Shown piece by piece: positions 28,044 through 37,332 of a stretch of DNA of 64,000 nt. Each line of letters opens with the position of its first letter. Position 1 is the stretch's first letter. The translations under genes and the position numbers were made by a program. Origin of the DNA: Symbiodinium natans (Eukaryota; Sar; Dinophyceae; Suessiales; Symbiodiniaceae); contig CAJNDS010002568.1 in the NCBI GenBank assembly GCA_905221605.1, positions 230,001-294,000 of the forward strand, given 5' to 3'. The notes beneath the pieces are model-generated. The model was given only the letters and a program-made list of their open reading frames with translations. It was not told the origin of the DNA and ran no database searches.

Positions 28044-28616
28044 GTAGAGCGAAACATGTTTAGCCGCGCGCCCGGGGGCTATCGCAGTTAGCGTATAATG
28101 TGGGACCTGCTTTAATGTGGGCCCCCCCCCCCCCCTGAACAGTCGGGGCGTGGATTGGGTCCTGAATAAAGGGCTCCGGGGGTTTATATGATTTTAATAG
28201 GGAGGAGTTTAGATAGATTTAAAAGGGATCCATATGAATCTAAAAGGGATGAGCTTATATATGACTCAATTGCCGGATTTCGGGTACGGTTTGACTTTAA
28301 AGCGGACCCCTCAAACAGTGAGGGGGTCCTGAATAATTCCGCCAAATTGACTTTAAAGCGACCCCCCCTAATAAAGCAGGTCCAACATTAAAGGCCTGTA
28401 TATATGGGATATGCAACATGCCTCTCTCTCTATATATATAGATATCTATACGTATATATAAAGTATGCTAAAGTATATACATGGAAAAACAAAAAGCAGT
28501 ACAGCGAAGGAACGCAACGTGCAGGGTACAGACCGAACCGGCCAAGACCCCGTTGCGAGACGTTACCGCTAGGCTGGCTTGCTAGACGACTGCTTTGCAG
28601 TGTCTTGGGCTTTCAC

Positions 28617-28692
28617 TTCTTCTCCCTTGCCATGAAGCAGCCGAAAATCTCCCCGAGATTGAACCAATCATCCACAGTGGTGACAATCTCAC
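28617..28692 (-). CDS. Candidate exon downstream of an introner
   Basis: Minus strand after acceptor CTAAG|GTGA reads EIVTTVDDWFNLGEIFGCFM then AREK to donor GTGAAA. It joins in phase to 28831-28904: that exon ends with one base (C) and this one begins GT, giving Arg. The acceptor AG is the last dinucleotide of the inserted element at 28693-28826. Function unknown. Confidence 0.7.
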
Positions 28693-28826
28693 CTTAGTTG
28701 CTGAGTTCATAAGCCCCCCCCCCCCCAAAAAAAAAAAAAAAAGTACATTTTCGTTCTATAGTGGACCCTAAACCCTAAACCCTAAACCCTAAACCCTAAA
28801 CCCTAAACCCTCAGTCAGCTACTAAG
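28693..28826. mobile_element. Introner: TIR element acting as an intron
   Basis: On the minus strand the 134-bp element starts CTTAGTAGCTGA and ends TCAGCAACTAAG (inverted repeats) and is flanked by GTGA on both sides (28827-28830 and 28689-28692). Using GT of the left GTGA as donor and the terminal AG as acceptor removes 138 bp and restores one GTGA copy, joining two open frames. Inside are poly-G/poly-T tracts and seven TTTAGGG heptamers, so the telomere-like repeat is cargo of, or inserted in, the intron. Confidence 0.8.
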
Positions 28827-28830
28827 TCAC

Positions 28831-28904
28831 GCTGTGGCTTGACTGGAGCTTTCGCCTCTTCTTCCTTCTGTGCAGATGGCAGGGTGACCTGCTCAGACTC
28901 CCAC
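28831..28904 (-). CDS. Candidate exon upstream of an introner
   Basis: Minus strand: acceptor GTGAG|G, codons WESEQVTLPSAQKEEEAKAP then VKPQ and one base, donor GTGACT. Charged, disordered-like linker. Phase fits the exon at 28617-28692. Confidence 0.7.
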
Positions 28905-29110
28905 CTCACGGCCATTGGCTTAGGGTTTAGGGGTTTAGGGTTTGGGGTTTAAGGGTTTAAGGGTTTAAGGGTTTAAGGGGTTAAGGGGTTTAGGGTTTAG
29001 GGCAGGGTGTTTCTAACACGTGCCCTATATCCAGAATTGCCAATAACCCTGATCGTTCAGGAATCAACCTGATTTCTGAATAGAAATTCCCCTGTCTTCT
29101 TCGAGGTATA

Positions 29111-29200
29111 CTCCTTAAACCCTAAACCCTAAACCCTATACCCTATACCCTAAACCCTAAACCCCAAACCCCAAACCCCAAACCCTAAACCCTAAACCCT
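29111..29200. repeat. CCCTAAA/CCCCAAA mixed tract
   Basis: Heptamers with a central block of CCCCAAA variants. Confidence 0.9.
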
Positions 29201-29299
29201 AACTAAGGAGTGTTGGGCGCCAGCCGACAGCCTGCAGCACACCCTACAGCCCCCAAAATCGAAAACCCTAAAAACCCGCAAGCCGAGGCCTAAACCTGA

Positions 29300-29403
29300 A
29301 ACCCTAAGCCCTAAGCCCTAAGCCCTAAGCCCTAAACCCTAAACCCTAAACCCTAAACCCTAAACCCTAAACCCTAAACCCTAAACCCTAAACCCTAACC
29401 CGA
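29300..29403. repeat. CCCTAAA tract
   Basis: About fourteen heptamers, the first four of the form CCCTAAG. Confidence 0.95.
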
Positions 29404-29415
29404 AACCCGGGCCAC

Positions 29416-29522
29416 ATCGGGAAGTTGCCGTGGCTTGAGGAGACCTCGGCTGCTGGCATCTGGGGCCACGGTGGGCTCGGCGTCTCATCCGGCAGTTCGG
29501 TCGAGGATGCATCCACGTTCGC
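29416..29522 (-). CDS. Candidate exon, Ser/Pro-rich
   Basis: Minus strand: acceptor CTCGCAG|G, codons ANVDASSTELPDETPSPPWP and further to donor GTGGCC. Almost all third positions G/C. Disordered linker composition like its neighbours at 29590 and 30874. Family unknown. Confidence 0.65.
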
Positions 29523-29589
29523 CTGCGAGGCTCAACAAACCCCCTCAAGCCCTGAAGTCAGTTTAAACCCTAAACCCTAAACCCTACAC

Positions 29590-29683
29590 CCAAAAGCCTC
29601 AGGAGAGGGTCTTGTGCTAGATGCACTTCCTGCTGTCGGAATCTCCGCGCGCCCCAAGCGCTTCGCAAAGCCAGCACCCCATG
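29590..29683 (-). CDS. Candidate exon
   Basis: Minus strand after CTAG|: WGAGFAKRLGRAEIPTAGSA then SSTRPSPEAFG to donor GTGTAGG. The plus strand is open too, but neighbours favour minus. Confidence 0.5.
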
Positions 29684-29995
29684 CTAGGGTTTAGGTTTTA
29701 GGGTTTAAGGTTGAAGGGTTAGGGTTTAAATAAATCCTATAAACTCTATAAACTCTATAAACTCTATAAACTCTGTAAACCCCATAAACCCTGTAAACCA
29801 TACAAACCCTACAAACCCCACCAACCCTAACAGGCCATCTGACCCTATTGACCCAGAGAGCTTGAACCAAGGAACAACAAATTTCTGGAATTTAGGTTTT
29901 TGGGTTTAGGTTTTAGGGTTTAGGGTTTAGGCTTCAGGGTGGCCTGGCGTGCCCCTAAATAACGTAATGTGTGTCGAAGGTCTGTTCCAAAACTG

Positions 29996-30068
29996 AGGGT
30001 TTAGGGTTTAGGGTTTAGGGTTTAGGGTTTAGGGTTTAGGGTTTAGGGTTTAGGGTTTAGGGTTTAGG
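29996..30068. repeat. TTTAGGG tract
   Basis: Ten heptamers, followed directly by a TACTTGGAGGTTCATGG end of the TIR family that also ends CCTCCAAG. Confidence 0.95.
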
Positions 30069-30250
30069 GGTACTTGGAGGTTCATGGGTACTCATAACCC
30101 TAACCCTAAGGCCCTATGAGCCTCCAAGAACTCTTATTTAAAGGATTTGGGGCCCAACAGCCTTATCATACAAGGTTTTGGGCTATTTTGAGCCTAAGGG
30201 CAATTATGACTGTACTTATAAGCCCGTTCAGTCCCCTAAACCCTGAGCCC

Positions 30251-30302
30251 ACGGTGAGATTCTGCCTTGACAGCTGAAGGCATGTAAGCCTACATGTCCG
30301 GC
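30251..30302. repeat. 52-bp dispersed repeat, copy 1
   Basis: The segment starting ACGGTGAGATTCTGCCTTGA is repeated exactly at 34428-34479. It begins with a GTGAG donor-like word. Both copies sit between telomere-like tracts. Confidence 0.9.
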
Positions 30303-30504
30303 GTCCTAAACCCTAAGCCCTAAGCCCTAAACCCTGAACCTGAACCCTAAACCCTAAACCGTACTTAGGAGCCCCTTAAGTCCAACCTAAGTAGGTTCGA
30401 AGTCGACTCATCATTGTGCCTCCAAGTAGAGGGCTTGGGGGACCCGGGCTTCCTGGGTTTAGGGTTTAGGGTTTAGGGTTTGGGGTTTAGGGTTTAGGGT
30501 TTAC

Positions 30505-30625
30505 GGCTCCCAAGATCCCGGTCCTCATCCTTGCGTGGCTCGGGCGAAGCATGGTGGATCTCATGTGCGCGCAGGCTGGCCAGCGTGGGTGCCAGATAAT
30601 GTCCACGCCCACTTCCGACGACATC
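30505..30625 (-). CDS. Candidate exon with GTAAAC donor
   Basis: Minus strand: acceptor AAGCAG|G, codons DVVGSGRGHYLAPTLASLRA then a highly charged tail, donor GTAAAC, which is a one-base variant of the CCCTAAAC repeat. All frames here are open, so the chosen frame rests on composition and splice sites. Confidence 0.5.
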
Positions 30626-30641
30626 CTGCTTACACGGCTTT

Positions 30642-30722
30642 GGGTTCAGGGTTTAGGGTTTAGGGTTTAGGGTTTAGGGTTTAGGGTTTAGGGTTTAGGG
30701 TTTAGGGTTTAGGGTTTAGGGG
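30642..30722. repeat. TTTAGGG tract
   Basis: Eleven or so perfect heptamers. Confidence 0.95.
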
Positions 30723-30873
30723 CAGGGGCTGCGTGTTGAAGTAGGAACCGCTTGAACTCAAATTTGCACGCGAAGCCCTAAACCCTAAACCCTAAACCCT
30801 AAACCCTAAACCCTAAACCCTAAACCCTAACCCCGAAACCCAACCCGGGAAATTGTGCCTGTGGCTGAGACAC

Positions 30874-30948
30874 GGCCATCGTGGAGCGCTTGGGTTGCTC
30901 TGTGCCCGAACTCAGGCGGGCCGTCTTTGGCAAGGCTGCCGAAGATGG
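30874..30948 (-). CDS. Candidate exon, Ser/Thr-rich linker
   Basis: Minus strand: acceptor CAATAG|, exactly 25 codons PSSAALPKTARLSSGTEQPK..., donor GTGTCT. Phase 0 at both ends. The opposite strand is also open. Confidence 0.5.
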
Positions 30949-31572
30949 CTATTGAGCAAAACGCTTGGGCGAGGCTCCTTTAAACCCTAAACCCTAAAAC
31001 CTAAACCCTAAACCCTGAACCCTAAACCCTAAACCCTAAACCCTGAACCCTGCACCCTGAACTTATGTGGTTCTTAAGGGCGGGGGGGTTCATGGGGGGT
31101 AGGTACCTAGAAAAGCCTGAGAGAGTAGTGGGGACTATTAGGGAACCTTGCGTTACGTAGCCCCCTTCACCCCCCCCCCTAGAAACCATACAGTAAGCAC
31201 GAAACCCAACCCGGAATCCTCAAGCTTCAGCCGGCGGCCCCAAAGAAACACAATAAATTTGGGAACGGGGGCTTAGGGTTTATCATGGGTTCCCCTACTA
31301 CCCCCTCTCTATGCTACTCCTCCCAGGCTCGCCCATGATTAAGGGCCTTTAGGGATAGTTAAGCCTAATTACGGTTTGTCTTGATGGGGCCAACCTAGGG
31401 GGGGTAGGAGGATAGAGGGGGGTAGAAAGAAGACCCATGAGATTAGGTTTAGGGCCACTTTCACAAAGCAGGCAGGATTGAGGGTTTGGGTTGTAATTTA
31501 TCTAAACCACTGGCCACTGTGTGCTTCGGAAGCGTCGGAGGAAACTAGCCTAACATGGGCCTAGAACAGAGC

Positions 31573-31621
31573 CGCAAACCCTAAACCCTAAACCCTAAAC
31601 CCTAAACCCTAAACCCTAAAC
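31573..31621. repeat. CCCTAAA tract
   Basis: Seven heptamers whose first unit on the minus strand supplies the donor G|GTTTAG of the next exon. Confidence 0.9.
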
Positions 31622-31723
31622 CCTGTAAGCCCTCTGTAGTCGCCACTTCCTGGATGGCCCCCTCCCTTTGGGGGTTCATTCTCCTGACCCCGAGAACCAA
31701 CCTCCAGGTCCAGAGTTTAAAGT
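31622..31723 (-). CDS. Candidate exon ending at a telomere unit
   Basis: Minus strand: acceptor TTGAAG|, codons FKLWTWRLVLGVRRMNPQRE then GAIQEVATTEGLQ, donor GTTTAG given by the adjacent TTTAGGG tract. Family unknown. Confidence 0.55.
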
Positions 31724-32053
31724 CTTCAATGTAGTCTTAAGGGGTTTAGGGTTTAGGGTTTAGGGTTTTAGGGTTTTAGGGTTTAGGGTGGGCCCCTAGG
31801 GCGTTCGGGTTTGTAGGGTTGCTCGGGTTTAGGGGCACAACGTAACGTATTTGGGGGGGTCTAGTGTTAGAGCTAGGTGTGTATAAAGAGAAAGAAGGCC
31901 CCCCGCCCCCATCTTGGCAATGATGAGTTTGAAGCTCCGGTACGGTGCACGAAACCCACCCACCCACCCACCCCCAACCCCCCACCCACCCACCCCAAAC
32001 CCGGAACCCTAAACCCGCAACCCTAGACCAGCCTGACGGTGACTTGATCTCAC

Positions 32054-32108
32054 CCATTTTGAAGCGGTTGATCAGGCTCATCACCTCATGCCAAGAGCAG
32101 CACCGGGA
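32054..32108 (-). CDS. Candidate exon with GTGAGA donor
   Basis: Minus strand: CTGAG| acceptor, codons SRCCSWHEVMSLINRFKM, donor GTGAGA. Short but well bounded. Confidence 0.55.
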
Positions 32109-32154
32109 CTCAGGGACGCAAGCGTCAAGGGGAACCCTGAACCCTAATGCCACA

Positions 32155-32285
32155 ACTTGGAGGTTCAGGGTACTTTGTGAGCCATAATGAGTTTAGCTAT
32201 GACCCACATATAAGCCCCTTACGCACCCTAATGGGGTTATAGTTGGGTTATAAGTACAGTTCCTAAGTACCAGAAACCTCCAAGT
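32155..32285. mobile_element. TIR element, ACTTGGAGGTTCA family
   Basis: It begins ACTTGGAGGTTCAGGGTAC and ends with the inverted partner GTACCAGAAACCTCCAAGT. The interior contains the family core CATATAAGCCCCTTA...GGGGTTATAGTTGGGTTATAAG, seen also at 23470, 51093 and 54118. Confidence 0.85.
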
Positions 32286-32656
32286 AAAGCCCCTGAACCC
32301 TTACACAATAAATACCTAGGATTTAGGGTGCAGGGTTCAGGGTTTAAGTGTAATCGCTCACATTCGGACAAGCCAGGGCACACACTGTCCCAAGTGGCTT
32401 AGGGCTCAGGGTGCAACCCCAAACCCTGCGAGTCAAGCAGTGCAGTTTCATTGTTGACGTATGGCTGCCCAAACGTCCTTCAACATCAGGCAGCGAGCGC
32501 CAAACAACACACGGAGTTGTGAGGGGGCCCACGAACCCTAAACCCGAAACCCTAAACCGGGCTCTCTTACGTGCCTCAAGCTGCCATGGACACCACTAAG
32601 CCTAAACCCTAACCCCTAAACTCTAAACCCTAAACCCTAAACCCCAAACCCTAAAC

Positions 32657-32729
32657 CCTCAATGGAAGCTCCACGATTTTCCAGGACCCGTGCTGCTGCG
32701 GAGCAGTTGGCAATGAGCTCGCACTCCAC
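32657..32729 (-). CDS. Candidate exon, acceptor inside a TIR end
   Basis: Minus strand: acceptor CCTCCAAGTGCAG|G, where CCTCCAAG is the end of the ACTTGGAGGTTCA element family. Codons VECELIANCSAAARVLENRG then ASIE. Donor G|GTTTAG comes from the following telomere-like tract. Strong coding composition on this strand. Confidence 0.7.
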
Positions 32730-32903
32730 CTGCACTTGGAGGTTCAGGGTACTTCGTAGCCCATTATATGTGTAGGGGTTAGGGCTTAGGGTTCAGGAAT
32801 TATCAGGTTTAGGGTGATAACCCGCATATCAGCCCTCCATTATAATCTCGTAAACCCAACTGACTAACCCTAAACCCTAAACCCTGAACCCTAAACCCTC
32901 AAC

Positions 32904-33007
32904 CCATAGTGAGTCAAAAGAGCTTCCAAGTAGGCAGCGAAATTTATGGATCTCGGGTCTTCAACCGGGGGCCCGGCGACGTCCAAGAGCTTTGCAGCCT
33001 TCCAGAA
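32904..33007 (-). CDS. Candidate exon
   Basis: Minus strand: acceptor TGAGAG|, codons FWKAAKLLDVAGPPVEDPRS then INFAAYLEALLTHYG, donor GTTGAG. Helical; no stop; one of the clearest coding islands in the 28-37 kb region. Confidence 0.7.
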
Positions 33008-33126
33008 CTCTCAAAAGGGAGTAGGGACAATGTACCCAGAGTTTGTATTTAGGCCTATTAGGCGATCCTATGAAGTAGTTTTTCGGGCCCAACCATCTAC
33101 TACATAGGTACATGGACCCTTAGAGA

Positions 33127-33226
33127 AGGCGGTAGAGTTTGTTCGGGTTTCGGACGGGGCGATCGGGATTGTGTCTTTGGCAGGGCCTTCTGAGTAGACA
33201 GCGAAGACACCCACCAGTTCGCCATT
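33127..33226 (-). CDS. Candidate exon, boundaries unclear
   Basis: Minus-strand frame GELVGVFAVYSEGPAKDTIP continues for about 32 codons. The 5' edge lies in a CCCTAAA-oriented stretch with no AG, so the acceptor is not found. Confidence 0.45.
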
Positions 33227-33266
33227 TAGGGTTTAGGGTTTAGGGTTTAGGGTTTAGGGTTTAGGT

Positions 33267-33332
33267 TCATGACGAACATGCGGTGTTTGCTATTCAACAC
33301 AAGCCGCACGGGATGATGCGACTTTGGGCGGG
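33267..33332 (-). CDS. Candidate exon
   Basis: Minus strand after TGAGAG|: PKSHHPVRLVLNSKHRMFVM. Same TTTTGAGAG acceptor word as the exon starting 33007. Donor not certain. Confidence 0.5.
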
Positions 33333-33568
33333 CTCTCAAAATGGGGCCCTAATAACACACTCTTACATTGGGATGCTCCCCCTTATACTAACAGTGCCTA
33401 ATGGGGAATATGATAATATGGTACCCCCTATTATTACCCATATGAGAATCCTTGTCTAGAAGCACCCCATCAAACCTTTGCAACGCCCTCCACAACAATC
33501 TTTCTGGAACTGTGAGAAACCCTAAACCCTGCACCCTAGACTCTAAACCCTAAGCCCTACACCCTATC

Positions 33569-33642
33569 GCTCCTGAATCTCCGGCCGAGAAGTCGCTCCG
33601 AGCTTTCTCTCCGCTGCCTCCGCGGACTCTGCTGCCACAAGA
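33569..33642 (-). CDS. Candidate exon with GA donor
   Basis: Minus strand: acceptor CCCCAG|, codons LVAAESAEAAERKLGATSRP then EIQE, followed by GATAGGG. GA 5' splice sites are known in dinoflagellates; no GT is available. Confidence 0.5.
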
Positions 33643-33879
33643 CTGGGGCATGGGTTTTGCACTTAATAGGGTTTAGGGTTTAGGGTTTAGGATTTAGGGT
33701 TTAGGGTTTAGGGATTTTTGTACCTACGGTTTAAAGCCTCTGCCGGCCCCCCACCCCCCTCAACTATGTTTTAGGGTCTGCCCCTCCCGCCCTCTATGTG
33801 CACCATGCTCAGGGTCTTTCCTGGGTTTAGGGTTTAGGGTTTAGGGTTTTAGGGTTTAGGGTTTAGGGTTTAGGGAGGT

Positions 33880-33968
33880 GCTCAGTGGCCCATGAAGGAA
33901 GAACAGGACCGCGTGCAAACTGTTCACCCTCTATCTGACACTTCTTGATCCTCCAGCGCCATTGTTTA
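33880..33968 (-). CDS. Candidate exon
   Basis: Minus strand: WRWRIKKCQIEGEQFARGPV then LPSWATEHL, ending at CCCTAAA. Sites not fixed. Confidence 0.4.
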
Positions 33969-34019
33969 ACACATTCATGGGCCTCAACTTCAGAACATTC
34001 CATACTGCATCTAAGCAGA

Positions 34020-34135
34020 CCCACCATTCCTCTGTTTAAACCGCCGTACAGCCAACGACCTTCGGGATGAGTCGGAGGGGCCCGATACCTCGTATGCGGA
34101 GAATGGACCAGTACAATTTGAGGTAAACGCTTTAT
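34020..34135 (-). CDS. Candidate exon after an introner
   Basis: Minus strand after GAGTAG| (the end of the element at 34136-34248). One frame reads IVLVHSPHTRYRAPPTHPEG then RWLYGGLNRGMVGLL; another reads FTSNCTGPFSAYEVSGPSDS and reaches a stop. The first frame, with 'P.GRWLYGGLNRG', is reminiscent of the sugar-binding loop of GT-A glycosyltransferases, a tentative link. Confidence 0.5.
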
Positions 34136-34248
34136 CTACTCTTTGCTTAAGAACCCCCCCAAAAGAAGAAAAAAAAACAATAATCCCTATATTAGCCTTA
34201 TAAGGAAGAACATTTTTCATTGTCGGGGGGTTCTTTAAGCAGTTGGTG
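34136..34248. mobile_element. Introner-like TIR element with ATAAA duplication
   Basis: Ends CTACTCTTTGCTTAAGAACC and, inverted, CACCAACTGCTTAAAGAACC. Flanked by TTTAT on both sides (34131-34135 and 34249-34253; ATAAA on the minus strand). On the minus strand its terminal GTAG gives the acceptor of the exon at 34135. The same family is found at 61062-61230. Confidence 0.75.
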
Positions 34249-34427
34249 TTTATTCACAAGCCCGAAGTGTCGAGTTTTTGCTGAGCCAGGGTGAGATCCA
34301 GCTTGGGCTTTATGAAGTAAAGCATTGCCCAGGCCTGTGGGCGTTTAGGGTTTAGGGTTTAGGGTCCAGGGGGTTGGGGAGGGGGCATGCAGGCGCAAGC
34401 AGGCGTCGGACTTTCTTCGCTCACTGG

Positions 34428-34479
34428 ACGGTGAGATTCTGCCTTGACAGCTGAAGGCATGTAAGCCTACATGTCCGGC
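34428..34479. repeat. 52-bp dispersed repeat, copy 2
   Basis: Exact copy of 30251-30302. Here it directly follows a possible short plus-strand exon (GRKQASDFLRSLDG) with GTGAGA as donor. Confidence 0.9.
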
Positions 34480-35002
34480 TTCCTCAAGGAACTAAATTTG
34501 GACTGTGGGTCTACGAAAGTTTTTTGGCTGACTTCTGAATCCCTCCTAAAAGTTTAACTTCTGGGCTCCTTATTGTATAGTTGCTTCAAAAGCCCAAAAG
34601 GTTAAAGTCCTAAGAGCAAGGTTAAAGCCCTAAGAGAAAAGATCAGTGCCCCTAAGCCCTATATACACCATGAACCCTGGGTCGACGATCAAGTCGTCTG
34701 ATAACAACTTAAGGCGCACAAAGCGGTTTAGGGTTTTTTGCCACCCGATTAACTGACCACTCTCGGTTTAGGCTCTATGGCTTAAGTTTCAGGGTTTAGG
34801 GTTCAGGCTTACACAACCCACTCCCTTCCGGCCGAAGTACTAGCCCCAATGCGTACGTGTTCGAGTCGCGTCCGAACCTGTACAAGAAATGGCAACATTC
34901 GCCTATAGGTCGTATGAGGAATAATCAAACACAATGCCTGAGACATATTATTGGACCAGGTAACCCTTAACCTTAAACCCTCAAATTCGAAAGAAAACCC
35001 TA

Positions 35003-35078
35003 CGTGGTGAACCGCCAACTGCAAGAATCTCGGCGATCCCGTAGCTGAGGCCTTGGCGCTTTTTTGAGGCCATCGGTG
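35003..35078 (-). CDS. Candidate exon
   Basis: Minus strand reads MASKKRQGLSYGIAEILAVG then GSPR to donor GTAGGG. Function unknown. Confidence 0.45.
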
Positions 35079-35216
35079 TGGGTTTAGGGAGTGGGGTTTA
35101 GGGTTTAGGGATTGGGGTTGGATCAAAACTTGGACCTTCCATGCTACTAGATTCCCCGTACTTTACCTAAGAATGCAACCGTTGCCGCTGTCTTTTTTAG
35201 TTCGATTTAACTATAT

Positions 35217-35283
35217 ACTTTGGGATAATACTACAATCCCTACTAAGGACTGTTAGCAAAAGGGTGAACATCCCAAGATACAC
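35217..35283. mobile_element. TIR element, TTGGGAT...ATCCCAA family
   Basis: Ends CTTTGGGAT and ATCCCAAG are inverted. Internal word CTAAGGACTGTTAG is shared with copies near 13060, 17330, 22950, 33380, 45395 and 47115. Confidence 0.75.
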
Positions 35284-36257
35284 TAAAAATGAGTCTAAGC
35301 CAAAAAGTATGGGGAATATCGGGGACTGCCGGGCGCGCTTTGCGGAAGCTACATGACGCTCTCACGCCGGCCCGTCACTGCTTGTGAGACTTGGCCACCT
35401 GCAGCAGGACCAGGGGGGTCGACGGCGATCCCTAGCTAAACCTTAAACCCTAAACCCGAAACCCTAAACTCTAAACTCTAAACCCTAAAACCTAAAAACC
35501 CTATAAACCCCATAAACACTATACACCCTAAACCCAAAGCTGAGAACTCCCCCTCTGACCCCAAACAAACCCGAGCCACACTCCCGCACACCGGGTGATG
35601 TTAAATGTGTTCCGAAACCAGGCTTTACTCAACAAAAAGGAAACGGTGATCCTAAGAACATGCGCCCTACACCCGAAGACCGCCCGAAGAGCCCCAAAAA
35701 CCCTTAACTCAGGAACAGACCTGAATTTATGTAGGGGTTCTTAATCTGATTTAGGGCTTTCCTTAGTTGAGGGGTATTGGGCTCTTTGACCTTGCTTTAA
35801 CAAGATCTGTCGGACCAAAAAAACGCGCCTGCAAAGCATCGCAAGCGCACTGCCCCTACACCCTGAACCCTAAATCCTAAACCCTAAACCCTTCTGCAGC
35901 AGGCTTGCAGAATGTTAAACCCTAAGCCCTAAGCCCTAAGCCCTAAGCCCTAAACCCTAAACCCTAAACCCCAAACCCTAAACCCTAAACCCTAAACCGC
36001 CCAAAGCCAGGGCCGTGGTCGCCAGCAAGGGCGCCAATGCGCGAGCCATTTTGGCCATCAGGGCTTACTCAAGGCGAGAAAAAGTCTAACTAAACTGCTC
36101 CTGCACACGAACCTTTTTTCGCGGCAAGCATGTTCCAAAATTCCAGGAATCCTTGAGACTCAAGATCCTCCCGATTTCGCAAGTTTTCTGGTTGAGTCTT
36201 TCTGGAGCTCCTAAACCCTAAACCCTAAACCCCAAACCCCAAACCCTAAACCCTCTT

Positions 36258-36343
36258 TCTGAGACGTTGACACGTCTGAACATGAACGGCCGCCTTGGCC
36301 GCTTGTCGCGCCGCCTCCCTTCGAGCATCCTGTAGCCAGAGGC
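36258..36343 (-). CDS. Candidate exon, Ala/Arg helix
   Basis: Minus strand: acceptor GGCTACAG|G, codons DARREAARQAAKAAVHVQTC then QRLRK. Strongly helical and coding-like. It should lie downstream of the signal-peptide exon at 36784-36915. Confidence 0.55.
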
Positions 36344-36539
36344 ATAGCTGGTGGGGTTTAGGGTTTAGGGTTTAGGGTTTAGGGTTTAGGGTTTAGGGTT
36401 TAGGGTTTAGGGAAACCCGAAGGCTCCCAATGGCCCAAAGTAGGTACTATGTACAGACTTTAGACCCCACTGTAGGTACTGTATATATACTTGGAGCCCA
36501 GGGTTATTGTGGGCTGAACCATCCGAAGCCTAATGCCAG

Positions 36540-36650
36540 CTTGGTAGCCCAGCAACCATATTACAATAAGGGCAACCTTTTTTGGGTTGCTTGCCTTATA
36601 AGGGAACCTTGAACCCAAAAAAAGGTAAAGGGTACCACTGGGCTACAAAG
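36540..36650. mobile_element. TIR element with CCAG duplication
   Basis: Ends CTTGGTAGCCCAG and CTGGGCTACAAAG are inverted repeats, flanked by CCAG on both sides (36536-36539, 36651-36654). Deleting the element plus one CCAG joins the minus-strand frame LKQVGSHLAKDSG to IRLRMVQPTITLGSK. No GT/GC/GA donor in the right place is evident, so splicing is unproven here. Confidence 0.7.
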
Positions 36651-36728
36651 CCAGAGTCTTTGGCTAGGTGGCTGCCCACCTGCTTCAGGACTCGTTTTCG
36701 AGCGGAACCAAAGCCGCAGAGCCAAACC
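36651..36728 (-). CDS. Candidate exon
   Basis: Minus strand: WLCGFGSARKRVLKQVGSHL then AKDSG, interrupted by the element at 36540-36650. An alternative phase-0 frame (GLALRLWFRSKTSPEAGGQP) would follow the signal-peptide exon; the two cannot be separated by eye. Confidence 0.4.
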
Positions 36729-36783
36729 CTCGAAACTCTAAACCGAAACAAACCCTCGAAACCCTAAACCCCAAACCCTAAAC

Positions 36784-36915
36784 CTCTCGGGTCTTGAATC
36801 CTTGATCACAGGCGATTTCTGGAGCAGCTAAAGTGTAACAACAGCGTTGAAAGATGTCTTTTCCCGAACTCCATGAACAAAGCGCAAACAAGATGAACAT
36901 TACAAACGCAGTCAT
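36784..36915 (-). CDS. First exon of a secreted-type protein
   Basis: The minus strand opens at ATG (36915) with an in-frame TGA three codons upstream and an AG nearby that could accept a spliced leader. It encodes exactly 44 codons: a signal peptide MTAFVMFILFALCSWSSG, then a Cys-containing mature start. The exon ends in phase 0 at GAG|GTTTAGGG, so the telomere-like tract supplies the donor. Downstream exons run toward lower coordinates. Protein family unknown; a glycosyltransferase is one possibility because of the island at 34020-34135. Confidence 0.7.
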
Positions 36916-37249
36916 ACGAACTCACTTCATAGCTGTTATTTTTGGGGCCTAAAATCAAGTCGGGAGATATATGGTCAGTCCTCTGCATATATGGTCTCTT
37001 TTGGGGTATCCTAAATAGGAGGGGCCGCCGACCATATTTTGTGCAGCAGATCTTAAGGATCAAAGCCAAGATCATGTTGTCCAGGACAAGCCTTGCCTTA
37101 ACCGTATCTTGGCTGGAGGTTGCCAGAGTTTAGGGTTTAGGGTTTAGGGCTTAGAGTTTAGGGTTTAGGGTTTCGAGTTTAGGGCTTAGGGTTTAGGGTT
37201 TAGGGTTTAGGGCCAACCTGAACTACATCAAACTATTGGGGGTGCATCG

Positions 37250-37332
37250 TTGGCTCACCCTGTCGGACTGTCCTCTGCGCGACTGTGCCTGAGGCGCTCC
37301 TGCCAAGGACTTGCCACTCCAAAGCCTGAAGC
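37250..37332 (-). CDS. Candidate exon, end of an upstream gene
   Basis: Minus strand: acceptor CTTCAG|G, codons ALEWQVLGRSASGTVAQRTV then RQ, donor GTGAGC. The plus strand is also open. It lies 330 bp upstream of the start at 36915, so if real it belongs to a different transcript or an overlapping one. Confidence 0.45.

Noticed and set aside
35998-36058. Signal-peptide start MAKMARALAPLLATTALALG on the minus strand
   Set aside because: All three minus frames and one plus frame are open here and candidate exons continue upstream, so the start reading is not decidable.
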